DNA from: Silanimonas sp044377035
GTDB taxonomy: Bacteria; Pseudomonadota; Gammaproteobacteria; Xanthomonadales; Xanthomonadaceae
DNA length: 64,000 nt
Assembly (NCBI RefSeq): GCF_044377035.1
Contig: NZ_JBILJW010000013.1
Location: 1 to 64,000 of the forward strand
Direction: 5' to 3'
Positions 24,964-33,833 of this stretch are shown here, in pieces. The stretch's first letter is position 1. Every line of letters begins with the position of its first letter. The notes beneath the pieces are model-generated. The model worked only from the letters and a program-made list of their open reading frames with translations, did no database searches and was not told the origin of the DNA. Made by a program: the position numbers and the translations under genes.

Positions 24964-26403
24964 TCAGCGCTTTCCGCCCTCGGACGCGCCAGCATGATCG
25001 GTGGGAGCCACCCGGGGCAACCGGATCTCGAAGCGACTGCCTTCGCCGGGCCGCGATTGCGCGCTGAGTTCGCCGCCGAGCACGCGCGCGACGATCCGGT
25101 GGCAGATCGAGAGCCCCAGCCCCGACCCGCCGCGGCCGAGGCGGGTGGTGAAGAACGGATGGAAGATCTGCGCGAGCGTGCCCGGCGCCATGCCGATGCC
25201 GTCATCGGCCACCACGATGCGCACCGCGTCGCCGTCTTCGCTCGCCGAGACCTGCACGATGCCCTCCTCGCGACCTTCGAAGCCATGGACCAGCGCGTTC
25301 TGCACGAGGTTGGTGAGCACCTGCCCGAGCGGGCCCGGGAAACTGTCCATGCGGACCTCCCGGGGCACCTCGGCACGTAGCACCCAAGGCTGGGTCTTCA
25401 GGCCGGGGCGCAGGGTAGCGAGGATGTCCTCGACGAGTTCGCCCAGATCGAACTCGCGCCGCCGTTCGGACGCCCGGTCGACGGCCACCTGCTTGAAGCT
25501 TGCGACGAGCTCGGCGGCGCGCTCGATCGAGGCCGTGCAGAGGCGGCTGGCTTCGACCGCATGGGCGAGCGATGCGGCGAACTCGCTGCGCGTGAGCTGG
25601 CCCGTCGCCATGCGCTGCTCGAGGGCCTCGAGGTCCGCGTGCACCGTGGTCGACGCCATCAGCGCGTTGCCGATCGGCGTGTTCAGTTCGTGCGAGACGC
25701 CCGCCACCATCGCGCCGAGCGAGGCCAGCGTGCCCGATTCCACCAGTTCGTCCTGCGCGCGGGTCAGGTTGCGCAGCGCCTCGTTGAGCTCGGCCGTGCG
25801 GGCCTGGACGTTGGCCTCGAGGCCGCGCGATAGGGCCAGCGTCTGCTCGTACTGGTCACGGTACGCGCGCGTGCTCCGGGCGCCGACGATCGCCCCCAGC
25901 ACGACCGCGAAGATCGCGCTGATGGCGTGCGGGATGCGCGTATCCATGGGCGGCGGCACGAAACCCTGCCCGGAAAGCTCGAGCCAGAGCAGGCCGAGCA
26001 CGGCAACCGTCGCCACGAGGCCCACCGCCACCGCGTGCCGGGTGCCCAGCATGAAGCCGGCACCCATGGCGGCGACCGGCAGGAACAACAGGTTGCCGTC
26101 GAGCAGGCCGTAGCCGCGGTAGAGGCCCCAGATCGGGATCAGCGTGCCGCCCCAGATGAACACCCGCATCGCAGCGCCGATCGATCCGCGGTGCACGAGG
26201 GCCAGCACCACCACGCCCACCACGCCGCCCACGAGGGCCGGACTGAGCCGCATGGCCCCCGTGGTGACATAGAACGACAGCGGACCGATGACGGCGTTCA
26301 GCAGCAGCAGCGCGGCGATGGCCTGCATGCCGCGTGCGGTGCCGCGCGCCTGGAACAACCGCTCCCTCTGCTCGTCGGATGACGCCTTGCTGCTGTCCTG
26401 CAT
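24964..26403 (-). CDS. Membrane sensor histidine kinase
   Basis: 479 residues. About six membrane helices (27-175) form an integral sensor without a large periplasmic domain. A coiled segment follows (about 185-225, RAQDELVESGTLASLGAM). The HisKA helix has VSHELNTPIGNAL with His238; note Asn in place of the common Arg after HEL, a variant seen in other kinases. The ATPase domain has NLVQNALVHGF, VADDGIGM, FHPFFTTR and GGSGLGLSICHRIV, all intact. No response regulator or receiver is adjacent, so the partner is encoded elsewhere. It lies just upstream of the efflux operon on the same strand and might control it; that is only positional inference. Confidence 0.9.
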   Translation of the reverse strand: MQDSSKASSDEQRERLFQARGTARGMQAIAALLLLNAVIGPLSFYVTTGAMRLSPALVGGVVGVVVLALVHRGSIGAAMRVFIWGGTLIPIWGLYRGYGLLDGNLLFLPVAAMGAGFMLGTRHAVAVGLVATVAVLGLLWLELSGQGFVPPPMDTRIPHAISAIFAVVLGAIVGARSTRAYRDQYEQTLALSRGLEANVQARTAELNEALRNLTRAQDELVESGTLASLGAMVAGVSHELNTPIGNALMASTTVHADLEALEQRMATGQLTRSEFAASLAHAVEASRLCTASIERAAELVASFKQVAVDRASERRREFDLGELVEDILATLRPGLKTQPWVLRAEVPREVRMDSFPGPLGQVLTNLVQNALVHGFEGREEGIVQVSASEDGDAVRIVVADDGIGMAPGTLAQIFHPFFTTRLGRGGSGLGLSICHRIVARVLGGELSAQSRPGEGSRFEIRLPRVAPTDHAGASEGGKR

Positions 26404-26510
26404 GTCCCGAATCCTGCGATCGGGCCGTCGGGGGGAGGCGGCCGTTGGAACCTCAACGGGAATCAGGATAGCCGAGCCCGCGCCAGGGGCATGCCGTGGC
26501 GCAGCAATGA

Positions 26511-26536
26511 AAACGCCGGCCCGAGGGCCGGCGTTT
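26511..26536. terminator. Bidirectional terminator after the aldolase gene
   Basis: 11-bp perfect stem AAACGCCGGCC / GGCCGGCGTTT with a CGAG loop. On the minus strand it is followed by TTTTCATT-like bases. It ends fba transcripts about 100 bases past the stop. Confidence 0.8.
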
Positions 26537-26567
26537 CATCGGCGGGAGGCCTCGACTGCCCCTCCCC

Positions 26568-26590
26568 CGCCCGCCGCAGCGCGGCGGGCG
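26568..26590. other. Second hairpin after the aldolase gene
   Basis: 9-bp stem CGCCCGCCG / CGGCGGGCG with a 5-base loop, no T-run on the minus strand. It may protect the fba mRNA end or act together with the terminator 30 bases beyond. Confidence 0.4.
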
Positions 26591-26632
26591 TTCGCACTCG
26601 TCAGCGAGCACTGCTCGCCGGACGACGGAGGC

Positions 26633-27637
26633 TTAGCCTTCCCACTCGCCGAGCGCGGCCAGGCCGTTTTCCTTGGCGCGGGCGTAGACGATCTTCTGGG
26701 CTTCAGCGACGTTGTTCGCCGGGTCCTTGCCCCAGATCTTCAGCGCGGCGGCCTGCATGGCGCGGCCGTAGCTGAAGCTCAGCGGCCAGGGGTTGCCCTC
26801 GAGCTGGTTCATCTCGTTGAGGTGACGGGTGGCCTGCTCGTCGCTCTGGCCGCCCGAGAGGAACACGATCCCCGGCAGGTTGGCCGGCACGGTGGCCTTG
26901 AGGCAGTGGACGGTCTGCGCAGCCACTTCCTCGGCGTCTGCCTGCTCTTCGCAAGCCTTGCCCGAGATGACCATGCTGGCCTTCAGGATCGTGCCCTCGA
27001 GCATCACGTTGTGCTCGTAGAGCGCCGAGAACAGGCTGCGGAGCACGGCTTCGGTGACGTCGTAGCAGGTGTCGATGTCGTGGTCGCCGTCGATCAGCAC
27101 TTCCGGCTCGACCATCGGCACGATGCCGGCTTCCTGGCACAGGGCGGCGTAGCGGGCCAGTGCGTGGGCGTTCGACTCGATGCAGGTGCCGGTCGGGATG
27201 TCCTCGCCGATCGAGATGACGGCGCGCCACTTGGCGAACTTGGCGCCGAGCTTCGCGTACTCCTGAAGGCGTTCGCGCAGGCCGTCGAGGCCTTCGGTCA
27301 CGGTCTCGCCCGGGCAGCCGGCCAGCGCTTTCGCGCCGGTGTCGACCTTGATGCCGGGGAGGATGCCGGCGTCCATCATCACCTTGGCGAACGGCACGCC
27401 GTCCTTGGTGCTCTGGCGCAGGGTCTCGTCGAACAGGATGGCACCCGAGATGTAGTCGGACAGGTTCGGCGTGGTGAGCAGCATCTCGCGGTAGGCGCGA
27501 CGGTTCTCTTCCGTGTTGGCGATGCCGACCGAGTCGAATCGCTTGCCGATCGTGGCGGTGGATTCGTCGATGGCGATGATGCCCTTGCCGGGGGCGACCA
27601 TGGCCTGGGCGATGTCAGCGAGTTCTTCGATGCTCAT
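26633..27637 (-). CDS. Fructose-bisphosphate aldolase, class I
   Basis: Splits fructose 1,6-bisphosphate into two triose phosphates, and the reverse in gluconeogenesis. 334 residues of the animal-like class I type: IAIDESTATIGKRF, KWRAVISIG (Lys136 region), MVEPEVLIDG, and the Schiff-base lysine K219 in TILKASMVISG. No metal is needed. Xanthomonads typically carry this class rather than class II. The ATG at 27637 fits the family start. A perfect TATAAT lies 34 bases upstream. Last member of the minus-strand glycolytic run tkt-gap-pgk-pyk-fba, followed by a strong terminator. Confidence 0.96.
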   Translation of the reverse strand: MSIEELADIAQAMVAPGKGIIAIDESTATIGKRFDSVGIANTEENRRAYREMLLTTPNLSDYISGAILFDETLRQSTKDGVPFAKVMMDAGILPGIKVDTGAKALAGCPGETVTEGLDGLRERLQEYAKLGAKFAKWRAVISIGEDIPTGTCIESNAHALARYAALCQEAGIVPMVEPEVLIDGDHDIDTCYDVTEAVLRSLFSALYEHNVMLEGTILKASMVISGKACEEQADAEEVAAQTVHCLKATVPANLPGIVFLSGGQSDEQATRHLNEMNQLEGNPWPLSFSYGRAMQAAALKIWGKDPANNVAEAQKIVYARAKENGLAALGEWEG

Positions 27638-27670
27638 TAGCGGGGGCTCGGCGGGTGGGAAAGACCCGGG

Positions 27671-27676
27671 ATTATA
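27671..27676 (-). promoter_or_regulatory. -10 box of the aldolase gene
   Basis: Perfect TATAAT on the minus strand, 34 bases before the start codon. The best -35-like TTGGAA is at 21 bases spacing, too far for a standard promoter, so other help is likely. Confidence 0.6.
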
Positions 27677-27713
27677 GCCGAGCGCCCCGAAGGGCCGTTC
27701 CAATCGATTTCAG

Positions 27714-27723
27714 CCCCCCCCCC
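27714..27723. repeat. Run of ten C
   Basis: Ten consecutive C on the plus strand (G on the minus strand) between the pyk stop and the aldolase promoter, about 40 bases upstream of the TATAAT box. Part of a GC stem with GGGGGCT at 27733-27739. Confidence 0.8.
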
Positions 27724-27737
27724 AGGGACGGTGGGGG

Positions 27738-29204
27738 CTAGAGCTCGCCGAGCCCCTCGACATGCCCGCCCACGCCGATCTCGAGCAGGCGCAGGGTGTT
27801 GGTGGCGCCACGACGCTCCATCGAGTCGCCGTTGGTGACGATGATGCGGTCGCCGGCGTCGAGCAGGCCGAGATCGTGCAGCTGCTTGGCCGCGGAACGG
27901 GCCGCCACGCCCGGCGACAGGCCGCGGGTGTCGAAGTGGATCGGGAAGACGTCGCGCATCAGCGACATCTTCCGCCGGGCCTCGTCGAAGCGGCTCAGCG
28001 CGAACACCGGCACCTGCGAGCGGAAGCGCGACAGGTGGCGCGCCGTGCCGCCGGATTCCGTCAGCGCGACGATGCCCTTCAGCTCGATGTGCTCGGTGAG
28101 GAACATCGTCGCCATGGCGATGGCTTCGTCGGCGCGCGTCAGGCCGCGGCGGGCGGCTTCGAAATCGGTGTCATGGCGGAACTGGCGCTCGGCGCCGAGG
28201 CAGATGCTGGCCATGGCCTCGACCGACTTCACCGGATACAGGCCGCTGGCCGTCTCGGCCGAGAGCATCACCGTGTCGGTGCCGTCGATGACGGAGTTCG
28301 CGACGTCGAGCACTTCCGCACGCGTCGGGATCGGGTTGTCGACCATCGACTGCAGCATCTGCGTGGCGGTGATGACGATGCGGTTGCGCGCCACCGACTC
28401 GCGGATGATCTTCTTCTGCAGGCCGGGCAGCTCGGCATAGCCGATCTCCACGCCGAGGTCGCCGCGCGCGACCATGATCACTTCCGCGGCTTCGACGATC
28501 TCGACGAGATTCTCGATGGCTTCCGCGCGTTCGATCTTGGCGACGATCTGCGCATCGGAACCGGCGGCACGCGCCAACTCGCGGGCCAGCTCGATGTCGG
28601 CGGCCGAACGGCAGAACGAGACGGCGATGAAGTCGACGCCCAGCTTGGCGGCGGTGGCGATGTGGCCGCGGTCCTCGTCGGTGAGCGCGCCGAGGCTGAG
28701 GCCACCGCCGAGCCGGTTCAGGCCCTTGCGGTTCGAGAGCGCGCCGTCGGTCATCACCTCGGTGTGGACGACGTCGCCGGCGACCTTCTCGACGCGCAGG
28801 CTGATGAGGCCGTCGTCGAGCAGCAGGGTGTCACCGGGCCCGACGTCGCGCGGCAGGCCGAGGTAGCTGCAGCCCACCTGCGTGGCATCCCCGGGCGGCG
28901 CGTCGGCGCGGCACACGAGGGCGAAAGCCTGGCCAGCCTTGAGCAGCACCTTGCCCTCGGCGAACTTCTCGATGCGGATCTTCGGGCCCGGCAAGTCGGC
29001 CAGCACGCCGATCTCGCGACCGGTGCGGGACGCGACGGCGCGGACCGCGGCGATGCGCTGGGCATGGTGCTCTGCGGTGCCGTGGGAGAAGTTCAGGCGC
29101 ACGGCGTTCAAGCCAGCGGCCAGCAGCGCGTCGATGACGCCCGGCGCATCGGTGGCCGGACCCAGGGTGGCGAGGATTTTGGTGCGGCGCAGCGGCTGGC
29201 TCAT
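27738..29204 (-). CDS. pyk: Pyruvate kinase
   Basis: Converts phosphoenolpyruvate and ADP to pyruvate and ATP; cytosolic tetramer. 488 residues. Family blocks: TKILATLGPAT, VRLNFSHG, DLPGPKIRIE, the catalytic lysine region IVAKIERAEAIEN, VMVARGDLGVEIG, ITATQMLQSM and VMLSAETASGLYPV. The C-terminal allosteric domain is present (TESGGTARHLSRFR, IIVTNGDSM). The ATG at 29204 is preferred over a GTG six bases upstream. It lies between pgk and fba on the same strand, with an unrelated plus-strand gene (29264) between pyk and pgk. Confidence 0.96.
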   Translation of the reverse strand: MSQPLRRTKILATLGPATDAPGVIDALLAAGLNAVRLNFSHGTAEHHAQRIAAVRAVASRTGREIGVLADLPGPKIRIEKFAEGKVLLKAGQAFALVCRADAPPGDATQVGCSYLGLPRDVGPGDTLLLDDGLISLRVEKVAGDVVHTEVMTDGALSNRKGLNRLGGGLSLGALTDEDRGHIATAAKLGVDFIAVSFCRSAADIELARELARAAGSDAQIVAKIERAEAIENLVEIVEAAEVIMVARGDLGVEIGYAELPGLQKKIIRESVARNRIVITATQMLQSMVDNPIPTRAEVLDVANSVIDGTDTVMLSAETASGLYPVKSVEAMASICLGAERQFRHDTDFEAARRGLTRADEAIAMATMFLTEHIELKGIVALTESGGTARHLSRFRSQVPVFALSRFDEARRKMSLMRDVFPIHFDTRGLSPGVAARSAAKQLHDLGLLDAGDRIIVTNGDSMERRGATNTLRLLEIGVGGHVEGLGEL

Positions 29205-29263
29205 GGTCACGCGGCATGGAAGGGAGTGCCGACTAACCTATCAGCATTCCCGGACGCCCAATC

Positions 29264-29803
29264 ATGCTTACGTTTGCATTCCCTCCGGCGCGACGCCGAC
29301 GACGCCTCGCCTTGGCCGGCGCGCTGTTCCTCGCCTTCGATGCGCTATTGATGGGCGTGGCCATCGCCTGGATCACCCGTGGCGAACAAATCGGCCTCGC
29401 CGTGGCGCTCGCCGGTGCGGGCGCCGGTGTGTCCTGCCTGCTGGCCTGGGTGCTGTCGCGACCGCCGCGAGCCACGCTCATCGATGGCACGTTGCGAGTC
29501 GAGGCCGCGCACCGGACGTTCGTTCTGGATCGCGACGCGCTGCGGGCTGCACGGATCGTCGAACTCGACCTCGCCGCCCTGCCCCGCGAGGCCCTGCCCA
29601 AACCGCTGCAGGGAACGTCGCGCTGGTCCACCGGCGATGCGATGGGCTGGCAGTCCGACGGCAACGGCAGCCCGGTGTTCTGCGCCGTGACCCGCATTGG
29701 GCCCGCGCTGCGCATCGATGCCGGCGAGGCCGGGGTCCTTCTGTGGACACCGGCCGAACCGGACGCGGCGCGACGGGCGATCGCCGACGCCGTCGTGGGC
29801 TGA
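29264..29803 (+). CDS. Hypothetical protein with two membrane helices
   Basis: 179 residues, not recognised. After ARRRRRLALAG come two hydrophobic helices (about 13-38 and 43-64, ALFLAFDALLMGVAIAW and AGAGAGVSCLLAWVL). A soluble domain of about 110 residues follows, with alternating beta-like strands (TLIDGTLRVEAAHRTFVLD, VFCAVTRIGPALRIDAG). The pattern recalls membrane-anchored bacterial PH-like domains, but that is a guess. It sits on the plus strand between pyk and pgk; its stop is one base from the pgk stop. Confidence 0.6.
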   Translation: MLTFAFPPARRRRRLALAGALFLAFDALLMGVAIAWITRGEQIGLAVALAGAGAGVSCLLAWVLSRPPRATLIDGTLRVEAAHRTFVLDRDALRAARIVELDLAALPREALPKPLQGTSRWSTGDAMGWQSDGNGSPVFCAVTRIGPALRIDAGEAGVLLWTPAEPDAARRAIADAVVG

Positions 29804-29804
29804 C

Positions 29805-30980
29805 TCAGCCGCCCCGCGCTTCCAACGCCGCCACCGCCGGCAGAGTCTTGCCTTCGAGGAACTCGAGGAAGGCGCCGCCGCCGGTGGAGATGTAGCTGAC
29901 TTCCGCCTCGACGCCGTACTTGTCGATGGCGGCCAGCGTGTCGCCGCCGCCGGCGATCGAGAAGGCCTTCGAGGCCGAGATCGCGCGCGCCAACGCTTCG
30001 GTGCCCTTGCCGAAGGCGTCGAACTCGAACACGCCCACCGGCCCGTTCCACACCACGGTGCCGGCCTTGGCGATCAGCTCGGCGTAGCGGGCGGCGGTCT
30101 TCGGGCCGATGTCCAGGATCATCTCGCCGTCCTGCACCGCATCCACCGCGCGCACCGTGGCCGGCGCGTCGGCGGCGAAGGCCGGGGCCACGACCACGTC
30201 GTCCGGCAGCGGGATGGAGGCGCCGCGCGCCTTGGCCTTCTCGACGATGGCGCGGGCGGTGTCGAGCAGATCCATCTCGACCAGCGACTTGCCGACCGGG
30301 TAGCCCGCCGCGGCGATGAAGGTGTTGGCAATGCCGCCGCCGACGATCAACTGGTCGACCTTGTCGACGAGGCTGCCGAGCAGTTCAAGTTTGGTGCTGA
30401 CCTTGGAGCCAGCCACGATGGCCAGCAGCGGGCGCGCCGGGTGCGCGAGGGCCTTGGCCAGCGCGTCGAGCTCGGCCATCAGCAGCGGGCCGCCGGCGGC
30501 GACCTTGGCCGCGCGGATGACGCCGTGGGTCGAGGCCTGCGCGCGGTGCGCGGTGCCGAAGGCGTCCATGACGAAGACATCGCAGAGCGCGGCGTACTTG
30601 GCCGACAGCGCGGCATCGTCCTTGCCCTCGCCGACGTTCATGCGGCAGTTCTCCAGCAGCACGACCTCACCGCGCTGCACGGCCACGCCGTCCACCCAGT
30701 CGCGCACCAGCGGCACCGGGCGGCCGAGGTGGGCGGAGAGGCGCTCAGCCACCGGCGCCAGCGAGTCCTCGGCGGTCCACTGGCCTTCCTTCGGGCGGCC
30801 GAGGTGCGAGGTGACCATCACCGCCGCGCCCTTCTCGAGGGCCAGGCGGATGGTGGGGAGCGAGGCCGTGATGCGCTGCTCCGACGTCACCTTGCCGTCG
30901 TCGATCGGCACGTTGAGGTCCTGGCGGATCAGGACGCGCTTGCCGGCAAGGTCGAGGTCGGTCATGCGGAGGATGGCCAT
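29805..30980 (-). CDS. pgk: Phosphoglycerate kinase
   Basis: Transfers phosphate from 1,3-bisphosphoglycerate to ADP in glycolysis; monomeric, cytosolic. 391 residues. Visible are DLAGKRVLIRQDLNVP (N-domain substrate loop), VMVTSHLGRPKEG, LLENCRMNVGE, IVAGSKVSTKLELL, GGGIANTFIAA and, at the C-terminus, VVWNGPVGVFE and STGGGAFLEFLEG for nucleotide binding. The start MAILRMTDLDLAGK matches the E. coli N-terminus. An extended -10 lies 31 bases upstream. Divergent from the threonylcarbamoyl-AMP synthase gene. Confidence 0.97.
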   Translation of the reverse strand: MAILRMTDLDLAGKRVLIRQDLNVPIDDGKVTSEQRITASLPTIRLALEKGAAVMVTSHLGRPKEGQWTAEDSLAPVAERLSAHLGRPVPLVRDWVDGVAVQRGEVVLLENCRMNVGEGKDDAALSAKYAALCDVFVMDAFGTAHRAQASTHGVIRAAKVAAGGPLLMAELDALAKALAHPARPLLAIVAGSKVSTKLELLGSLVDKVDQLIVGGGIANTFIAAAGYPVGKSLVEMDLLDTARAIVEKAKARGASIPLPDDVVVAPAFAADAPATVRAVDAVQDGEMILDIGPKTAARYAELIAKAGTVVWNGPVGVFEFDAFGKGTEALARAISASKAFSIAGGGDTLAAIDKYGVEAEVSYISTGGGAFLEFLEGKTLPAVAALEARGG

Positions 30981-31010
30981 GGGGGCTCCGGTGCGATGGG
31001 AAAGGCGCGC

Positions 31011-31019
31011 ATTGTCGCA
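31011..31019 (-). promoter_or_regulatory. Extended -10 element of pgk
   Basis: Minus-strand TGC-GACAAT: a TGn extension plus 4 of 6 matches to TATAAT (5 of 6 to TACAAT), 31 bases before the pgk start. No good -35. Confidence 0.45.
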
Positions 31020-31047
31020 TCGTCCGCGGCACGGCTAGCATGGCCGC

Positions 31048-32028
31048 ATGGACGGGAAAACCACGCGCGCTGCGACCCTCGATGACGCCCTCGCGGCCCT
31101 GCGCCGCGGCGAGCCGATCGGCCTCCCCACCGAGACGGTGTACGGCCTTGCGGCCGACGCCCACGACCCGGCGGCCATCCGACGCATCTACGAACTGAAG
31201 GGCCGTCCTTCGGACCACCCGCTGATCGTCCACGTGGCCGACGCGGTCACCGCCTCGCGCTGGGCCGGCGATTGGCCGGACGCCGCCGAAGCGCTTGCAG
31301 AGGCCTTCTGGCCGGGGCCGCTCACCCTGATCCTGCCGCGCGCCGCCAACGTGCCCGACGAGGTCACCGGCGGGCAGGACACTGTCGGCCTGCGCGTGCC
31401 GGCGCACCCGGTGGCCCAGGCCCTGCTGCGCGCCTTCGAGGGCGGCGTGGCCGCGCCTTCGGCGAACCGGTTCGGCCGGCTGTCGCCAACGACCGCAGCG
31501 CATGTGCGCGAGGAGTTCGGCGACGCCGTGCCGATCGTGCTCGATGGCGGCGAATGCGAGATCGGCCTCGAAAGCACGATCGTCGATCTTTCAACGGACA
31601 CGCCGCGCATCCTGCGCCCGGGCAAGATCAGCCGCCCGGAGATCGAGGAAGTGATCGGCCCCGTGGCGGAAGGCAAGGACGGCGACAGCCCGCGCGCCTC
31701 GGGCACGCTGGCCTCGCACTACGCGCCGCGCGCCAGCGTCGAGGTGCTCGCGCGCGCGCCGCTGGTCGCCCGATTCCACGAGCTCGCCAAGCGCGGGCAG
31801 AAGGTGGCCGCCCTGCTGCGCGGCCAGCCCTTCAAGGACATCGACGGCGAAGTGCTGCCCAGCGACCTCGCCGGCTACGGCCATGCGCTCTACGCGGCGC
31901 TGAGACGGCTCGACGCGCGCGGCTTCGACGTGCTGCTGGCCGAGCTGCCGCCGCACACCGCGGCCTGGGCGGCCGTCAACGACCGGCTGAAGCGCGCCGC
32001 GGCGCCGCGCGATGCCGATGGCACCTGA
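31048..32028 (+). CDS. L-threonylcarbamoyladenylate synthase (Sua5 type)
   Basis: Makes threonylcarbamoyl-AMP from Thr, bicarbonate and ATP for the t6A37 modification of ANN-decoding tRNAs. 326 residues: a YrdC domain (about 1-200) with LPTETVYGLAADA, KGRPSDHPLIVHV, SANRFGRLSPTTA and STIVDLS, then the extra Sua5 domain (about 225-320) found in the long Sua5/YwlC form but not in short TsaC. GTLASHYAPRA is the linker that folds over the active site. Divergent from pgk; the last 17 bases overlap the NDH-2 gene, so the two are likely coupled. Confidence 0.93.
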   Translation: MDGKTTRAATLDDALAALRRGEPIGLPTETVYGLAADAHDPAAIRRIYELKGRPSDHPLIVHVADAVTASRWAGDWPDAAEALAEAFWPGPLTLILPRAANVPDEVTGGQDTVGLRVPAHPVAQALLRAFEGGVAAPSANRFGRLSPTTAAHVREEFGDAVPIVLDGGECEIGLESTIVDLSTDTPRILRPGKISRPEIEEVIGPVAEGKDGDSPRASGTLASHYAPRASVEVLARAPLVARFHELAKRGQKVAALLRGQPFKDIDGEVLPSDLAGYGHALYAALRRLDARGFDVLLAELPPHTAAWAAVNDRLKRAAAPRDADGT

Positions 32029-33298
32029 GCACCCGCGCGTTCTCATCCTTGGTGGCGGCTTCGGCGGCCTCGCGGCCGCCAAGGCCCTGAAGGGCGCCGC
32101 GGTCGACGTCACGCTCGTCGACCGCACCAACCACCACCTGTTCCAGCCCCTGCTCTACCAGGTCGCCACGGCCGGGCTGGCGGCCCCGTCGATCGCCGCA
32201 CCCATCCGCCACATCCTGCGCGGCCAGCGCAACGTCACGGTGCTGATGGGCGAGGTGGTCGACATCGACCTCGCGGCGCGCTCGGTGACGCTCGCGGAAG
32301 GTGGCGTCCTCGGTTTCGACCATCTGGTCGTCGCCACTGGCGCCACGCATTCCTACTTCGGCCGCGACGACTGGGCCACGCATGCGCCGGGCTTGAAGAC
32401 GCTGGCGGACGCGCAGGGCATCCGCGCGCGCCTGCTCGAGGCTTTCGAGCGCGCCGAGGGCAGCACCGACGCCGCCGAGCGCGCGGCGCTGCTTCGCTTC
32501 GTGGTGATCGGCGGCGGCCCGACCGGCGTCGAAATGGCCGGCACGCTGGCCGAAATCGCGCGCCATACGCTCCAAGGCGAGTTCCGCGGCATCGATCCCG
32601 CGAGCGCGGAAATCCTGCTGCTGGAAGGCGGCGCGCGGATTCTCGCCGCCTATCCCGAAGCGCTCTCCGCCAGCGCGAAGCGCCAGCTCGAAAGCCTCGG
32701 CGTGTGCGTCCGGCTGGGCGCGAAGGTCGTCGGCATCGATGCCGACGGCGTCGACGTCGAACGCGAGGGCGTGCGCGAGCGCCTGCCAACGCGAAACGTG
32801 GTGTGGGGTGCCGGCGTCAAGGCGTCGCCGCTGGGTGCGCTGCTGGCGAGGGCGGCTGGGATCGATCCCGACCGTGCCGGACGCGTGCCGGTAACGTCCG
32901 ACCTCTCGCTGCCCGGGCATCCCGAAGTGCAGGTCATCGGCGACCTCGCCGCGCTGAGCATCGACGGGCAAGCGGTCCCCGGCATCGCGCCGGCAGCCAA
33001 GCAGATGGGCCAGCACGCGGCCCGGAACGTCATCGCCCGCCTTCGCGGACAGGCGACGACGCCCTTCCGCTACCGCGACTACGGTTCGATGGCGACCATT
33101 GGCCGGCACCGTGCCATCGGCGTGATCGGCGGGATGCGCTTCACCGGCCTGCTCGCCTGGTGGCTGTGGCTGTTCGCGCACATCGTTTTCCTGATCGGCT
33201 ACCGCAACCGGCTGGTCGTACTGATGGACTGGGCTTCGCAGTACTGGACGATGCAGCGCCATGCGCGGGTGTTTTCACCCCGCGACGAGGCGCCCTGA
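32012..33298 (+). CDS. Type II NADH:quinone oxidoreductase (NDH-2)
   Basis: 428-residue FAD enzyme that passes electrons from NADH to quinone at the inner membrane without pumping protons. The FAD motif VLILGGGFGGLAAAKAL starts near residue 10. The NADH motif is FVVIGGGPTGVEMAGTL (about 165-182), then the second FAD block QVIGDLA. The C-terminal FTGLLAWWLWLFAHIVFLIG helix is the membrane anchor. Start at 32012 or 32018. It overlaps the Sua5 gene by 17 bases and faces a minus-strand gene six bases after its stop. Confidence 0.93.
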   Translation: MPMAPEHPRVLILGGGFGGLAAAKALKGAAVDVTLVDRTNHHLFQPLLYQVATAGLAAPSIAAPIRHILRGQRNVTVLMGEVVDIDLAARSVTLAEGGVLGFDHLVVATGATHSYFGRDDWATHAPGLKTLADAQGIRARLLEAFERAEGSTDAAERAALLRFVVIGGGPTGVEMAGTLAEIARHTLQGEFRGIDPASAEILLLEGGARILAAYPEALSASAKRQLESLGVCVRLGAKVVGIDADGVDVEREGVRERLPTRNVVWGAGVKASPLGALLARAAGIDPDRAGRVPVTSDLSLPGHPEVQVIGDLAALSIDGQAVPGIAPAAKQMGQHAARNVIARLRGQATTPFRYRDYGSMATIGRHRAIGVIGGMRFTGLLAWWLWLFAHIVFLIGYRNRLVVLMDWASQYWTMQRHARVFSPRDEAP

Positions 33299-33304
33299 CG
33301 CCGT

Positions 33305-33814
33305 TCAGCCCTCGACCAGCCGCACCTCGGCCGTCGCCAGCCGCTTGAGCGCGGATCGCCGCTGCCGGTGCTCCCAGGTGTCGAACAGCACCCACTCGAC
33401 CGGCCGCCACAGCGCCACCCAGCCGAGGATCAGCAGGCCCTCGCGCAGCACCTCGGCGATGCCGCCGCCTTCGGCGAAAAGGCCTCGGAGGCCAAGCGCC
33501 GCAAGCAGCACGACGACTCCCAGCAGCATGGCGAAGCGGTGCATGCGCGCACGCGCGGCGCGGCGCTTGTCGGCGCGCGCCCACAGCCAACCGAAATGCG
33601 CGTGCACGGCCTCCGCCACTTCGGCTTCGCGCGCCACCAACGCCGGCGGAACGCGCACGCGGAGGCGCAGCGGCTCGTCGCCCGGTGCGTCCTCCGCGCA
33701 TTCCAGCAGGTAGGCCTCGGCGGCGCGATCCAGCGCCTTGTCGCGGAACGGCGCCGGGTCGAGCAGGTCGTAGAGCTGCTCGAGGCGTTCGAGGCGGATC
33801 TCGATGTCGGCCAT
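33305..33814 (-). CDS. Hypothetical membrane protein, 169 residues
   Basis: Not recognised. An N-terminal soluble helix-rich part (about 1-90) starts MADIEIRLERLEQLYDLLDPAPFRDKALD. Two membrane helices follow (about 92-110, FAMLLGVVVLLAALGL; and 120-145, EGLLILGWVALWRPVEWVLF), then a basic tail. Similar proteins are common next to unrelated genes in Proteobacteria. It lies 19 bases downstream of gap on the same strand and is probably in its transcript. Confidence 0.65.
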   Translation of the reverse strand: MADIEIRLERLEQLYDLLDPAPFRDKALDRAAEAYLLECAEDAPGDEPLRLRVRVPPALVAREAEVAEAVHAHFGWLWARADKRRAARARMHRFAMLLGVVVLLAALGLRGLFAEGGGIAEVLREGLLILGWVALWRPVEWVLFDTWEHRQRRSALKRLATAEVRLVEG

Positions 33815-33833
33815 GGCCCCCTGCTGGGGAGGC

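Larger units (their letters stand above)
26404..26632. other. 229-base gap between aldolase and kinase genes
   Basis: No gene seen. It holds two GC-rich hairpins (26511-26536 and 26568-26590) behind the aldolase gene, and the presumed kinase promoter near 26404-26480. Confidence 0.6.

Noticed and set aside
27712..27739. C-rich/G-rich stem at the pyk stop as a terminator
   Set aside because: The stem overlaps the stop codon, the loop is uncertain because of the C-run, and there is no T-run on the minus strand.
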